DNA of 64,000 nucleotides from Oligoflexia bacterium (lineage in GTDB: Bacteria; Bdellovibrionota; UBA1018). Below, piece after piece: positions 16,489 through 25,269 of this stretch. Numbering within the stretch: position 1 is the first letter of the stretch; the number at the start of each line of letters is the position of its first letter. The translations under genes were made by a program, and so were the position numbers. Under the pieces are notes generated by a model that was given only the letters and a program-made list of their open reading frames with translations, was not told the origin of the DNA and did not search any database. The stretch spans positions 1 through 64,000 of the forward strand of contig JAMPXJ010000006.1 of NCBI GenBank assembly GCA_023701205.1. The letters are read 5' to 3'.

Positions 16489-17958
16489 ATGCGCAGGATG
16501 CGCTTCGCCTGGTATCACCTTCTTTTCCTTCTGCCTTTGTTCGCGGCCGCCTTCGGAATCTCATACTACCTGCGCGACGGGAAAACCGGCCCGCGCGATC
16601 CCGAGCTCGCGGTCGTGAAGCCTTCCTTCTTTCGCGAGGATGCCGGACCTTCGGCGGAGACGGGGGCTTCGCGCGTCGTCGCCGCGGCAAAGCGCGATGT
16701 GCGCAAACGTTTCGAGGCGGACCGCTCGAAATCGGTCACGGCGAAAGCGCCGGAGCGATCCGAAACGGAAGAAGGCAGGAGCGTCTCCAGCGCCGGCTCC
16801 GAAAGCGAGCAAGGCTTGATCAAGAAGCTCGGCGCGCTCGCCCGGCTTGCGACCTCGCGGCCGGCGGCTCAAACCGCCGCCCCGACCGCGGCCAAGCCCG
16901 TTGAGCAATCTTCAGAGGCGACCACTGCCGCCTCTGTCGCTTCGCACGTGACGGGGGCGAGCTCCCGTAAAGCCCGCGCTTCGAACGAAGTGTTGCCCGC
17001 GGTTGAGCCCGAGGAAGCCACCCGTGCCGTGGCAAGCGCGCTCACGGTGGCGCGGGCGCCGCTGGCGGTCGCGCAGGAAGCGGCAAACGCAGGTCGGGGT
17101 GCCCGCGCGGCTCGCGAGCCCAAGGGCTCGACGAGTGCGGCTCCCGCGTCCGCGCCCGCTCCTGCTCCCGCGCAGGCCGTTGCCGCGCCCGCCGCGCCGG
17201 AAAAAACCAATGACCTCGCGAGCGCCCCCGCGCCCGCGGCAACGACCGCCTTCAGCGACCCCAATATCCCGTACGTGGCGCCGGGGCAGGGCAAGGATCT
17301 CTGCGCCAGCGTCGAGTATCGGGGCGAAGGGCCAGGGAAGACGCTTTCGCAGCAGGACTGGGCGCAGTTCATGAATCGCTTCCACGAGGCGAAAAAAGAG
17401 CTCACTCAATGGCTGCACGATAACCGGCAGCGCTTCCCCGAGCCGGTGGTCGCGCAGATGGAGCGGCGCCTGGCTTCGGTCAAGGCATTCCGCCCGCCGC
17501 TCGAGGAGGAGCCGGATCTTTCCTGGCGCGGTATCGGAGTGTGGGCGCAGGACGCGGCAGGCGAGCCGGCGCTGCGCCTGGGGCCGGGTCTGATCAAGCT
17601 CATCCAGAAGCAGCCCGCGCGCGGCAAGTTTGAGCTCGCCCGGCTTCTCGCGCAGACGTGGTCACCTTGCGAGCTCGCGCAGCTGGGCGGCGGCGAGAGC
17701 TGGAGCCCGCTACTTTCCTGCCTGAACATCAAGGAAAGCGGGGCCTGCGGAATGGGGACCTATTCGGAGGCGGGCTGGGCCGTCTCGTCGGTCGTCGCCG
17801 CCTGGGTGGCGCCCCCTGGCTGCACGTTGCCCGCCCTCAAGGACCCTGCGGTGGCGAAATGCCTGAGTAGTCCGGCGGGAGCGAGCGCGCCGGCCACAGC
17901 GTCGGCCGGAAGCGTTTTGCCGGTCCTCGCCCAAACGGATTCGGAGGTGCGCAAATGA
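16489..17958 (+). CDS. Membrane-anchored Ala/Pro-rich protein, unknown
   Basis: A 489-residue protein. One N-terminal membrane anchor (residues 8-27) is followed by about 230 residues of Ala, Pro, Ser and Glu-rich low complexity, then a folded C-terminal region with paired cysteines and Trp-rich motifs (for example SWRGIGVWAQD). This is the layout of a periplasmic domain on a flexible stalk. GAGGAG precedes ATG 16489. The next gene overlaps it by ATGA, so both are probably made together. Confidence 0.8.
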   Translation: MRRMRFAWYHLLFLLPLFAAAFGISYYLRDGKTGPRDPELAVVKPSFFREDAGPSAETGASRVVAAAKRDVRKRFEADRSKSVTAKAPERSETEEGRSVSSAGSESEQGLIKKLGALARLATSRPAAQTAAPTAAKPVEQSSEATTAASVASHVTGASSRKARASNEVLPAVEPEEATRAVASALTVARAPLAVAQEAANAGRGARAAREPKGSTSAAPASAPAPAPAQAVAAPAAPEKTNDLASAPAPAATTAFSDPNIPYVAPGQGKDLCASVEYRGEGPGKTLSQQDWAQFMNRFHEAKKELTQWLHDNRQRFPEPVVAQMERRLASVKAFRPPLEEEPDLSWRGIGVWAQDAAGEPALRLGPGLIKLIQKQPARGKFELARLLAQTWSPCELAQLGGGESWSPLLSCLNIKESGACGMGTYSEAGWAVSSVVAAWVAPPGCTLPALKDPAVAKCLSSPAGASAPATASAGSVLPVLAQTDSEVRK

Positions 17959-18476
17959 GAAAGATCCTGGGAGCGTCGGTCCTCGTGGCTTTCGCCATCG
18001 GTTGCACCAGCCTGCAAAACCAGAATCCCATCGAGAACGCGCTGCAGAGTCTCAAGGGAACCACGGGAAAGCCCTATGTCGAGGCCTACATCGAGTATAC
18101 GGGACCGGCCGACAAGTGGGCCGGGCCTGCGACCTTTCTGATGCACGTCGTGGCGAAGGACTCCGGGCCCGCGGTGATCAGTATCGTGCCGCCGCTCTTC
18201 GGGGACGCGATGCTCTCGGAAACTACCCGCGCTCCGGCTTCAGCTGATCCGAAGACTTCCTCGGGCGATGCCGCGCGCGAGCGCCTCACGCGGCTTGCGG
18301 GAGAGCTCCAGGGCGACGAGCCTTCGTTCCGCGGCTGTCTTTCGCCGGTCCGGGTGCGGCTGCTGCGCTCCGACGGGGCGCTGCTCGAAAAGCAGGGGTG
18401 TCGCGGCACGCAGGGTTGGCCCAAGGCGGTCAGCGATACCGTGAGCTATTTCATCTCTTCGCTTGGGCAGTCTTAG
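17955..18476 (+). CDS. Small lipoprotein, unknown
   Basis: A 173-residue lipoprotein: signal peptide with lipobox AIGC (Cys17), then an unrecognised domain with two cysteines near the C-terminus (C112 and C133 region). ATG 17955 overlaps the upstream stop, so it is coupled to the stalked membrane protein and the two may work together in the envelope. The frame stays open past its TAG stop into the HipA-like relic. Confidence 0.8.
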   Translation: MRKILGASVLVAFAIGCTSLQNQNPIENALQSLKGTTGKPYVEAYIEYTGPADKWAGPATFLMHVVAKDSGPAVISIVPPLFGDAMLSETTRAPASADPKTSSGDAARERLTRLAGELQGDEPSFRGCLSPVRVRLLRSDGALLEKQGCRGTQGWPKAVSDTVSYFISSLGQS

Positions 18477-18668
18477 AAAAATTTTTTTGAGCCCGGCCAC
18501 CGGCAGGACGCGAAGCCTCAAGCCGCGCTGGCGCCGGTGTATGACATGCTTCCGATGCTCTATGCGCCCACCAGCGGCGGCGAAGACGCGGGCCGGGTGT
18601 TAGCGCTTCCGCTGGCCGTGCGCTATTGGGAGCGGGTGGCGGGCAATCAGCGCTGTATCCCAAGTTAA
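18477..18668 (+). pseudogene. HipA-like toxin kinase, C-terminal relic
   Basis: Between the lipoprotein stop and the convergent gene a short open stretch encodes LAPVYDMLPMLYAP and, later, a RYWERVAG segment, then a stop at 18666-18668. The YDMLPM-x-YAP motif is a hallmark of HipA-family serine/threonine kinases, especially the YjjJ-like branch, and the Trp-x-x-Val-Ala segment fits the part that follows it. No start codon, kinase N-lobe or catalytic loop remains. I read it as a decayed fragment of a toxin gene; no HipB-like antitoxin is seen. Confidence 0.65.
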
Positions 18669-19330
18669 TAACGGGGATTCTCTTTCCATGTCAGCCGCGG
18701 CGAGCGGCTCGGCGAGGTTTCCCCGAGCACCGCGATCGGAACCCGCGAGCGGAGGAGCAGGCCGTAGTTCTTGCCGCGTCCGAGCGGGAAGTCGCGGAAC
18801 CATCGCGTGACGTCGAACCGGAGCGTGCCGTCTTCCACTTTCCAAGCCTGCACGCAGCCCGGCTGATCGTAGTCGCCGCCGGAGCTTGTCCAGCGGCCCT
18901 GGCCTGAGAAGGGATGGGCGTTCTCCCAGGTGGCCAGGTAGGTCCAGTTCCTGAGGACGGGGCAGGCCTGAAGCTCCGCCTTGGCGTCTTCGGCGTGCGC
19001 CGGTTGCGCGAGCGTCACCTTCAGCTCCACGAGATCTCCTTCGCGGAGACGAACTGATTCCACGTGGCTTTTGAGCTCCAGGAGTCGCAACAGCAGGTGG
19101 TCCGTCGGGGAGACCGTGTACTCGTCCTGGCCGAAGGAGCGCGGATCGCGGCCATCACTGATGGAGGCTGAGATGAGTTTGACGCCTTCGAGCGAGTATT
19201 CGCGGATCGTGGGCGGCGGCTCGGCACCTTCTCCGGTGCGCCAGTCGAGCCCGTATTTTCCGCATCCCGTGAGGACGAAAACGATGGTCAGTAAGGGCCG
19301 GAACCGCAAGCTGAGTTTGAAGCTGCTCAT
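18665..19330 (-). CDS. Lipoprotein, unknown (TIGR02147 operon)
   Basis: A 221-residue lipoprotein with lipobox VLTGC and a mature domain rich in Trp and Tyr. The C-terminal half (RFDVTRWFRDF, LRSRVPIAVLGETS) looks like a beta-sandwich of the DNRLRE/cell-surface type, but this is only a resemblance. GAGGAGA lies about 8 bases before ATG 19330. It follows the barrel-like protein by 12 bases on the same strand, so it is the third gene of the regulator-barrel-lipoprotein operon. Confidence 0.78.
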   Translation of the reverse strand: MSSFKLSLRFRPLLTIVFVLTGCGKYGLDWRTGEGAEPPPTIREYSLEGVKLISASISDGRDPRSFGQDEYTVSPTDHLLLRLLELKSHVESVRLREGDLVELKVTLAQPAHAEDAKAELQACPVLRNWTYLATWENAHPFSGQGRWTSSGGDYDQPGCVQAWKVEDGTLRFDVTRWFRDFPLGRGKNYGLLLRSRVPIAVLGETSPSRSPRLTWKENPRY

Positions 19331-19342
19331 GGGCCGGTCTCC

Positions 19343-20713
19343 TCAGAAGTAAAAGCTCAGTGATCCGCTCACGAAGCCCTGGCCGGAACCCTGTCCCATG
19401 AGATTGCCGAGATTGTCGTAGCTCACGTCCTGGTTGCGATCGAGGATCTTGCGACCGGTGACGGAGACGGCGAATTCCTTCTCCTGCCAGGTGATCTCGG
19501 GGCCGCCCGAGAGGAGCCGGATCCTGCCTGAGTCGATGGGCTCCTCGAGATCGGTGCCTTCGACGCGATAATGGTCCGCCAGGCCGATCTCGGCATAGGC
19601 TCCCAGCTTGAGCCGGGAGAGGATCGTGGCGCCAGCGTGCATGCTCACCTGAGTGAGCGCGCCGTACGAGTAGGAGTAGCTGTAAGGGCCGATCGTCTGC
19701 GTGGAGCGGCCGCTCGAGCTCACGCTCAGGAAGTTCTCGAAGTACAGGAACGCGAGCTCCTTGCGCATCGACAAGCCGAGGGTCGCGAGGTCGCGGCCGA
19801 TCGGGGAGTTCCGCAGCTCCTCGGCCGAGAGCGTGTTGAGCGAGGCTGTACCCCAGGCGCCGATGTCGAAGCCGCGGCCCGACCAGAGCCGCATCCGCGC
19901 GGAGAGCGCCAGCGGGCCCATGAGCGAGGAGCGCTCATTGGTGATGAAGGAGGCTTCGATCCCGATGCCCAGGGGATTGCGGTCGCTTCCGAACGGATAG
20001 AGGAAGCTCTGGAGCGAATGCATTCCGCTGACCGGAAAGAACACCGTGTCGCGCGCCTGATTGTAGCGGCGGTAAGTATAGGCGAAAAGCGAAGGGTTCC
20101 GGACCCGCGCGCTTTCCGGAATCGGATGCGGATCCTCGGCCACGCGCACTTCGTCGGGCGGAAGGTATTTCGCCACCACCTGCCGGACCCGGTCGCGCGA
20201 GGCCTCGGGCGCCGTGATCGAAAGCGTGATCTGTGCGACCGCGCCCTCGTTCTCCCGGATCCGGGCCGGGAGCGCGCGATGGAGCGCCTCGTGGATCTGC
20301 AGCGCCACGAGCTGGGACTCCTCGAGCTTCAGCGCTACCGGGAAGAACCGCGTGGCCGCATGGGGCTCAGCAAAGGTCCGAGCGTAGATCCGGCCGCCCA
20401 GGTCGCTGTGGAAACGGCTCTGATCGGCCTCGGTGGCCGCGGCGACATCGGACGCAGCCATGAAGAGCTGCGCGTTTTTGACCTCAGGAAGCAGCATGCC
20501 CAGATTCTCGACTCCGGCGATGTCGAGCCGCTCCAGCAGCCGGACCGCCTGGTCGCGCGCCTGAAACACGGGTCCGTCCTGGATTGGAGTGAGCTTCTCC
20601 AGATCGCTTCCGTCATCGCCGTTGCCGACTTTCGTCGGCGCCGACCAAGCCGGGAGAGGGGAGGAGATTCCGAGCGCGAGGATCGCGAGCAGGCCGATGG
20701 TGGGTGATTTCAT
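19343..20713 (-). CDS. Secreted, probable outer-membrane barrel protein
   Basis: A 456-residue protein with a signal peptide (cleavage near AWSA, residue 25). An N-terminal periplasmic-like region (about 30-200) is followed by a region of alternating polar/aromatic strands ending in SGSLSFYF, a C-terminal aromatic typical of outer-membrane barrels. Not assigned to a family. ATG 20713 overlaps the stop of the regulator gene (ATGA), which excludes the longer frame running upstream through the regulator. Confidence 0.8.
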   Translation of the reverse strand: MKSPTIGLLAILALGISSPLPAWSAPTKVGNGDDGSDLEKLTPIQDGPVFQARDQAVRLLERLDIAGVENLGMLLPEVKNAQLFMAASDVAAATEADQSRFHSDLGGRIYARTFAEPHAATRFFPVALKLEESQLVALQIHEALHRALPARIRENEGAVAQITLSITAPEASRDRVRQVVAKYLPPDEVRVAEDPHPIPESARVRNPSLFAYTYRRYNQARDTVFFPVSGMHSLQSFLYPFGSDRNPLGIGIEASFITNERSSLMGPLALSARMRLWSGRGFDIGAWGTASLNTLSAEELRNSPIGRDLATLGLSMRKELAFLYFENFLSVSSSGRSTQTIGPYSYSYSYGALTQVSMHAGATILSRLKLGAYAEIGLADHYRVEGTDLEEPIDSGRIRLLSGGPEITWQEKEFAVSVTGRKILDRNQDVSYDNLGNLMGQGSGQGFVSGSLSFYF

Positions 20714-21489
20714 TTTCTGTCCCTTTCGGTGAGGCGGAATAAGGCGATTTCCAGCTGATAGACCTCGGTCTTCCGGCCGGTGGAGTACTTGGCGGCGATC
20801 CGGTCCTGGAACTCGGAGAGCTCCTTCTTGATTGCGGGCAGATGGCGCGGATCGATGGCGAGGCCGAGGCCGGTGATATCGCGCTCCTCGAGCGCCTGGC
20901 TCTCGAGCGCGGCTTTGGCCTTGTCGAGGATCTGCGAGTGGTAATTCCGGATGGCTTCGGAGGGGATGCCCGAAGGAGAGATGACGTAGTCGGGAGCGGG
21001 AAGGAGCCTGCCCTGCCGGCGCTCGATCAGGCCCACGCGCTCGAGCCGCTCGAGCGCGATGCGCGCCTCGGCCTGGCTGATTCCCAGGCGCCGGGCCAGG
21101 TAAGCGGGTTCGAGCGTGGCGCCCGTGCATTCGGAGAGATTGAGGATCGCGAAGCAGTACCAGTCCGAAACGATGCGGAAAAAATCCATCGTGAGCTCGC
21201 GTGGGCGCGCGTCCCGCGAGTCGGGAGGCGGGAGCGCGCCACCCCGGTCCGCCTGGGAAAGCAGGACAAGCTCGCGCGTTTCCTCGGGGTTGAGCGCCAG
21301 CGCACGCGCCGCTTTCAGCGCCGAGCGCAGGCTCAGCGAGCGCTTCCCACGCAGGACCTCCGAAAGCTCGCCGGGGCTCATCCCGAGCTGACGGGCGAAG
21401 GCGCGCTGGGAATAGCGGGGATTGCTCCGGGTTCTCCGGTGCAGCTCTTCGGTGAGGAAGTCTCTGCAGCTCGTCGCGGGGTTCAGCAT
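20710..21489 (-). CDS. TIGR02147/DUF4423 family transcriptional regulator
   Basis: A 259-residue protein with an N-terminal helix-turn-helix (SQRAFARQLGMSPGELSEVL, 27-46), a second winged-helix-like segment (YLARRLGISQAEARIALERL) and the long helical C-terminal part of the TIGR02147 family. That family is expanded in Bdellovibrio and Fibrobacteres and is usually encoded next to envelope genes of unknown function, as here. AAGGA is 8 bases before ATG 21489. It probably controls its own operon; candidate operator sequence lies upstream. Confidence 0.88.
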   Translation of the reverse strand: MLNPATSCRDFLTEELHRRTRSNPRYSQRAFARQLGMSPGELSEVLRGKRSLSLRSALKAARALALNPEETRELVLLSQADRGGALPPPDSRDARPRELTMDFFRIVSDWYCFAILNLSECTGATLEPAYLARRLGISQAEARIALERLERVGLIERRQGRLLPAPDYVISPSGIPSEAIRNYHSQILDKAKAALESQALEERDITGLGLAIDPRHLPAIKKELSEFQDRIAAKYSTGRKTEVYQLEIALFRLTERDRK

Positions 21490-21545
21490 AGGTGCTTTCC
21501 TTATCGCCGGGCGGCCGAATTAATTCAACTGATTTGGAACATAGT

Positions 21546-21561
21546 GATCCAAAAATGGATC
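21546..21561. promoter_or_regulatory. Inverted repeat GATCCA-AAAA-TGGATC
   Basis: Perfect 6-base arms around AAAA, between the divergent TIGR02147 regulator (start 21489) and the small membrane ORF (ATG 21565). The position suits an operator, but the repeat is short and its role is inference. Confidence 0.35.
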
Positions 21562-21564
21562 GGC

Positions 21565-21879
21565 ATGAAGTCACTGTGTGAGGATACGCTCGTCGCGGCT
21601 ACTTCACTCAACTGTCGACAGTCCATACGAGATTTGCTCAAATCCGACTATGATCAAGTTGTTGAAGGTCCTTCCGTAATTCTTCAACTTGGCAGCGGCG
21701 TCCTTCTGGTCCTTCAGATTGGATTTGGCATTGGCGCAGTTCTTTTGGCGGTCGTAATTTTCATTCAGGTAGGCGCTAAGGCAATCAGGCCCGGTCCACC
21801 TCTGAAATTGGCTATTTACATATCCTTTTTCATTTTAGCCGGGATCGTACGTCGAAGACTACTTCGGTCCAAAAAATAG
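21565..21879 (+). CDS. Small membrane protein, hypothetical
   Basis: A 104-residue frame with two hydrophobic helices (about residues 39-65 and 76-91) and a basic end (RRRLLRSKK). The stretch is visibly lower in GC than its neighbours, which could mean recent acquisition. No convincing ribosome site; GTG 21544 is an alternative start. It is divergent from the TIGR02147 regulator. The hydrophobic pattern argues for a real gene but nothing else supports it. Confidence 0.45.
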   Translation: MKSLCEDTLVAATSLNCRQSIRDLLKSDYDQVVEGPSVILQLGSGVLLVLQIGFGIGAVLLAVVIFIQVGAKAIRPGPPLKLAIYISFFILAGIVRRRLLRSKK

Positions 21880-21917
21880 AGTTTGGAGTTCAATTCGGGC
21901 GAAAGTCCATCGAGGCG

Positions 21918-22247
21918 CTACCGTGATGCCCGGACCAGTATGGCCGTTCCAATCAGGATATCCGCGATCGGATCCAGGCGGGGAATCCAAGGCGCGATCG
22001 GCGTGGCGACGATCCCGATCGCCGGCCAGTGCAGGAGATCCCAAGCCGAGTGAAACAAAAGCGCCAGCCCGATCGCGCGCGTGACGCCCGGGGTGAGCCC
22101 GAAACGCACCGCGCTCAGCGCGGGGAAAAGAAAGACGATCGATACGAGCAGCTCCAGCAGCCATTCCTGGGCGGGAAAGGCCGCGATGCCCCAGGCCGCG
22201 TAGAGGAAGGTGTTGAACGCGAGATAAAAGGCGCCTAGGCGTGCCAT
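21918..22247 (-). CDS. Small integral membrane protein
   Basis: A 109-residue protein with about three or four hydrophobic helices (YLAFNTFLYAAWGI, LLVSIVFLFPALSAV, LALLFHSAWDLLHWP, IADILIGTAILV). A histidine/tryptophan cluster (FHSAWDLLHW) sits in the third. Not recognised. The ATG is 14 bases after the stop of the exonuclease-like gene on the same strand, and a longer frame would run into that gene, so I chose 22247. Confidence 0.7.
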   Translation of the reverse strand: MARLGAFYLAFNTFLYAAWGIAAFPAQEWLLELLVSIVFLFPALSAVRFGLTPGVTRAIGLALLFHSAWDLLHWPAIGIVATPIAPWIPRLDPIADILIGTAILVRASR

Positions 22248-22261
22248 CGGTTGTTCGCGCC

Positions 22262-22903
22262 TCAGTTCCACTGCACGGGAACTTCGACGATCTTCTCCTC
22301 CGATCGCTGGATCTTCACGAAGCCGTTCTGGCGCCCGAACTGGAAGACGTCGCGCGTGACCTTCACGTCCTGCAGGCAGTAGTCGATGATCTTCTGGATC
22401 TCGCCCTTTTTCCACCATTCCACGGCCATCAGGCCGTCGGCGGACTTGCCCGCGCCGAGCGTGCCGCGCGCCACCGCCTCGAGCTTGAGGAAGCGCTGGC
22501 GCGTCAGCGTCTCCAGGTCATACATGATGTCGAACGCGTCGACGCGCTGGACATTCAGCCCGTACGGGACCATGACGGGAAGGTCGAAGCCGCGGATGTT
22601 GTAGCCCACGACGAGGCGCTCCTCGCAGAGCTCAATGAGGTTCTTGAGCTCGTTTTCGCGGAAGGACAGGAACTGGTCCGTGCGGCTGTCATAGGCGCAG
22701 GCCACGGAGATCCCGAGCTTGTCGATGTGATCCCAGCCGCCGACGTCCTGCACGAGCTTCTGGGTTTCGATGTCGAGCACGAGAAAATGGCGATGCTTGA
22801 GGAAAAGGCTCGATGGCACCACGTCTTCCGAAAAAGGCACGCAGCTGGTATGCCGCCAGTAGGACGGGTTGAGTTTGATCCGGGTCGATGGAGCGGCGGC
22901 CAT
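22262..22903 (-). CDS. DEDDy 3'-5' exonuclease (RNase H-like, YprB type)
   Basis: A 213-residue RNase H-fold nuclease. Exo I is LVLDIET (D and E), Exo II is VVGYNIRGFDLPVM with the aspartate, and Exo III is YCLQDVKVTRDVF with Tyr and Asp in the DEDDy spacing. It resembles the stand-alone YprB/YqfO-type nuclease domains found with helicases, but no helicase is adjacent. GAGGG lies 9 bases upstream of ATG 22903. Divergent from the M20 operon. Confidence 0.85.
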   Translation of the reverse strand: MAAAPSTRIKLNPSYWRHTSCVPFSEDVVPSSLFLKHRHFLVLDIETQKLVQDVGGWDHIDKLGISVACAYDSRTDQFLSFRENELKNLIELCEERLVVGYNIRGFDLPVMVPYGLNVQRVDAFDIMYDLETLTRQRFLKLEAVARGTLGAGKSADGLMAVEWWKKGEIQKIIDYCLQDVKVTRDVFQFGRQNGFVKIQRSEEKIVEVPVQWN

Positions 22904-22972
22904 AATCGCACCCTCGCTGGAAGTTTTTTGATTGTCAAGGCAATGGGTTGTGGGACAGACTGGGGGCCACTT

Positions 22973-24373
22973 ATGGATACCCGTACTTCCGCCTACCTAC
23001 AGGAAAATTTCCAACACTATCTTGAAGACCTGAAGACCCTGGTTCGCATCCCGAGCGTGAGCTTTCCGGAGTTTCCGGCCCAGGAGCTCAAGCGGAGCGC
23101 CGAGGCGGTGGCCGCCCTCCTGAAGAAGCGCGGGCTCGAGAATGTCCAAATCCTCGAGGTCCCGGGCGCTCATCCTTACGTTTACGCCGACTGGCTTCAC
23201 GCCCCGGGTTGCCCCACGCTGCTGCTCTACGCCCATCACGATGTGCAGCCGCCCGGCCGGCCGGAGATCTGGAAGAGCCCGGCTTTCGAGCCGACCCTGC
23301 GGCAGGGGCCCGGCGGTGAGCGCCTCTATGGTCGCGGCGCGGCCGATGACAAGGCGGGGATCGTTCTGCACACGGCGGCGATCGACTCGTATCTCAAGAC
23401 CGAGGGGAAGCTTCCGGTCAACGTGCGGGTCGTGATCGAGGGCGAAGAGGAGATCGGCAGCTCCCATCTTCCGAAATTCCTCGAAATGTATCGCAGCAAG
23501 CTTGACGCGGACGTCCTGGTTTTGACGGATAGCGGCAATTTCGATATCGGCATTCCTGCCCTGACCGTGGCGCTTCGGGGCCTGGTCGAAATGGAAATCG
23601 AAGTGCGGGCGCTCAACAAGACGGTGCACTCGGGAATGTGGGGCGGACCCGTGCCGGACCCCACGATGGCGCTCACGAAGATCCTTTCGGGGCTCGTGGA
23701 TGACCAAGGGCGGATCGCCATTCCCGGCGTGCTCGAGCAGGTGCGTCCGATCAGTGCTGCCGAGGAGGCCGAGATCAAGCGCACGCCGTTCAACGAGGCG
23801 GAGTTCCGCAAGCAGGCGGGGATGGTCGAGTCAGCCGAGCTTCTGCGCGAGGGACCTTCACCCGGAGCGCAGGTCTGGCGTCTGCCCAGCCTGACCGTGA
23901 ACGCGATCCAGGCGTCCTCGCGCAAACAGGCTGGAAATATCATTTGCGACGTGGCCTGGGCCAAGGTCACGATCCGGCTCGTGCCGGACATGGACCCGAT
24001 GAAAGTGCGCCAGGCGCTGGAGAAATTCCTGCGCTCGCGCGTGCCCTGGGGCCTGGAGCTGCATCTCAAGAGCGATGCGGCCAACCCCGCCTGGGCCACC
24101 GACACCTCGAGCCCCGCGTTCGCGGCAGCCGAAGCGGCGCTCGAGAAAGGCTATGGCAAGCGTCCTTACAAGATCGGCTGCGGGGGGAGCATCCCGTTTG
24201 TCGGGCCCTTCGCCCAGGCGTTGGGCGGCGCGCCCGCGCTCCTGATCGGCGTCGAGGATCCTTACACGGATGCGCACGGCGAGAATGAAAGCGTCCTCGT
24301 GAGCGATCTCAAGAAAGGGATGCTGGGGCAGATCCATCTCTTTTCCGAGATGGCAAAAAGGTGGAAGCAATGA
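22973..24373 (+). CDS. M20-family metallo-dipeptidase
   Basis: A 466-residue zinc peptidase of the M20 dipeptidase (carnosinase-like) group. Metal ligands and catalytic residues are recognisable: YAHHDVQPPG, YGRGAADDKAG, EGEEEIGSSH, TDSGN and the late AHGENES. The dimerisation insert contains HSGMWGGPVPDP. No signal peptide, so cytoplasmic. ATG 22973 has GGGGG about 6 bases upstream; the frame is open much further but upstream sequence overlaps the divergent exonuclease. First gene of a four-gene operon. Confidence 0.93.
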   Translation: MDTRTSAYLQENFQHYLEDLKTLVRIPSVSFPEFPAQELKRSAEAVAALLKKRGLENVQILEVPGAHPYVYADWLHAPGCPTLLLYAHHDVQPPGRPEIWKSPAFEPTLRQGPGGERLYGRGAADDKAGIVLHTAAIDSYLKTEGKLPVNVRVVIEGEEEIGSSHLPKFLEMYRSKLDADVLVLTDSGNFDIGIPALTVALRGLVEMEIEVRALNKTVHSGMWGGPVPDPTMALTKILSGLVDDQGRIAIPGVLEQVRPISAAEEAEIKRTPFNEAEFRKQAGMVESAELLREGPSPGAQVWRLPSLTVNAIQASSRKQAGNIICDVAWAKVTIRLVPDMDPMKVRQALEKFLRSRVPWGLELHLKSDAANPAWATDTSSPAFAAAEAALEKGYGKRPYKIGCGGSIPFVGPFAQALGGAPALLIGVEDPYTDAHGENESVLVSDLKKGMLGQIHLFSEMAKRWKQ

Positions 24374-25269
24374 GCCAGGTCGAAGAAGCCCTCCGGCAGC
24401 AGCGGGAATCCTGGCGCGAGATCTCCGAGCGTATCGCGAGGATCTCCAATCGCGAGCTTCCGCCCGAAACTCCCAAGCGCATCCTGCTTTTTGGCGTGGG
24501 CAGCAGCTATTTCGCGGCGAAGCTTTCGGGCTATTCGCTGATCCGCGACCGTTTCCGCCCGCGCATCCCGGTCGTGGCCTGCTCGAGCGTGGACATCGGC
24601 CATGAGGTGACGCCGGGCAAGGGCGACTGGGCCTTCGCCTTCACGCATCGGGGCGGTACGCCGGTGACGCTCGAGGCGCTCGAGACCTGCGCGCGCAACG
24701 GCGCATTCCCCGTCATGGTTTCAGGGGTAGGCGCCCGCGAGAGCGAGGTGGCGCGCCTGGTGCTGCCGACGACGCCGCTCGAACGCGTGGAGCCGCACAC
24801 GATGTCGGTGACCGGCGCGGTTTGCGCGGCGACGACGCTGCTCATGGGCAACAAGGTTTTCGAGGAGTGGGACGCGGTGCGGAGCATCGGCGATCCGAAC
24901 CTCGAGGTGCTGCGCGATCGGGCCGGTTTGGGCCCTTCGGTCATCATCGGCGAGTGGGAAGGCGAATGGATCGCGCGCGAAGGCGCGCTGAAGTTCATGG
25001 AGATGGCGCGCCTTCCGGTGCGGGCGTTCGGCAGCGAGGAGTTCTTTCACGGCCCCCGCATGAGCGTGAAGCCCGATGACCGGCTCTGGCACGTGTCACT
25101 TCCGAAAGACCCGCGCGGCGCCGAGATCAAGGCGAGTTACCGGGTCGATGTCTTCGGCGCGAGTCCGCTGGCCTGGGTGCCGGCGCTCGTCGAGTTGCAG
25201 TGGCTGGCTTTGGGCGTGGCCTTGAATCTGGGTGTGAACCCTGACGGGCCTGATGGGGAGAAAAGATAA
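24370..25269 (+). CDS. SIS-domain protein (GlmS-isomerase-like)
   Basis: A 299-residue protein with two sugar-isomerase folds, like the C-terminal half of glucosamine-fructose-6-phosphate synthase. ILLFGVGSSYFAAKL marks the first phosphosugar site, and EFFHGPR the second. The usual SxSGxT loop is FTHRGGT here. No glutaminase domain. Probably a phosphosugar isomerase or deglycase; the substrate is not readable. ATGA overlap with the peptidase, AGGTGG upstream. Confidence 0.88.
   Translation: MSQVEEALRQQRESWREISERIARISNRELPPETPKRILLFGVGSSYFAAKLSGYSLIRDRFRPRIPVVACSSVDIGHEVTPGKGDWAFAFTHRGGTPVTLEALETCARNGAFPVMVSGVGARESEVARLVLPTTPLERVEPHTMSVTGAVCAATTLLMGNKVFEEWDAVRSIGDPNLEVLRDRAGLGPSVIIGEWEGEWIAREGALKFMEMARLPVRAFGSEEFFHGPRMSVKPDDRLWHVSLPKDPRGAEIKASYRVDVFGASPLAWVPALVELQWLALGVALNLGVNPDGPDGEKR

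Noticed and set aside
14534..16618. A 694-codon plus-strand frame opposite the 5'-nucleotidase
   Set aside because: Antisense of a gene with intact phosphoesterase motifs; composition is arginine-rich noise.
19343..21574. One 743-residue protein covering the barrel protein and upstream sequence
   Set aside because: The upstream 290 residues are the antiphase shadow of the TIGR02147 regulator; ATG 20713 overlaps its stop and starts a signal peptide.
22241..22972. N-terminal extension of the M20 peptidase
   Set aside because: Overlaps the exonuclease on the opposite strand and has no homology; ATG 22973 has its own ribosome site.
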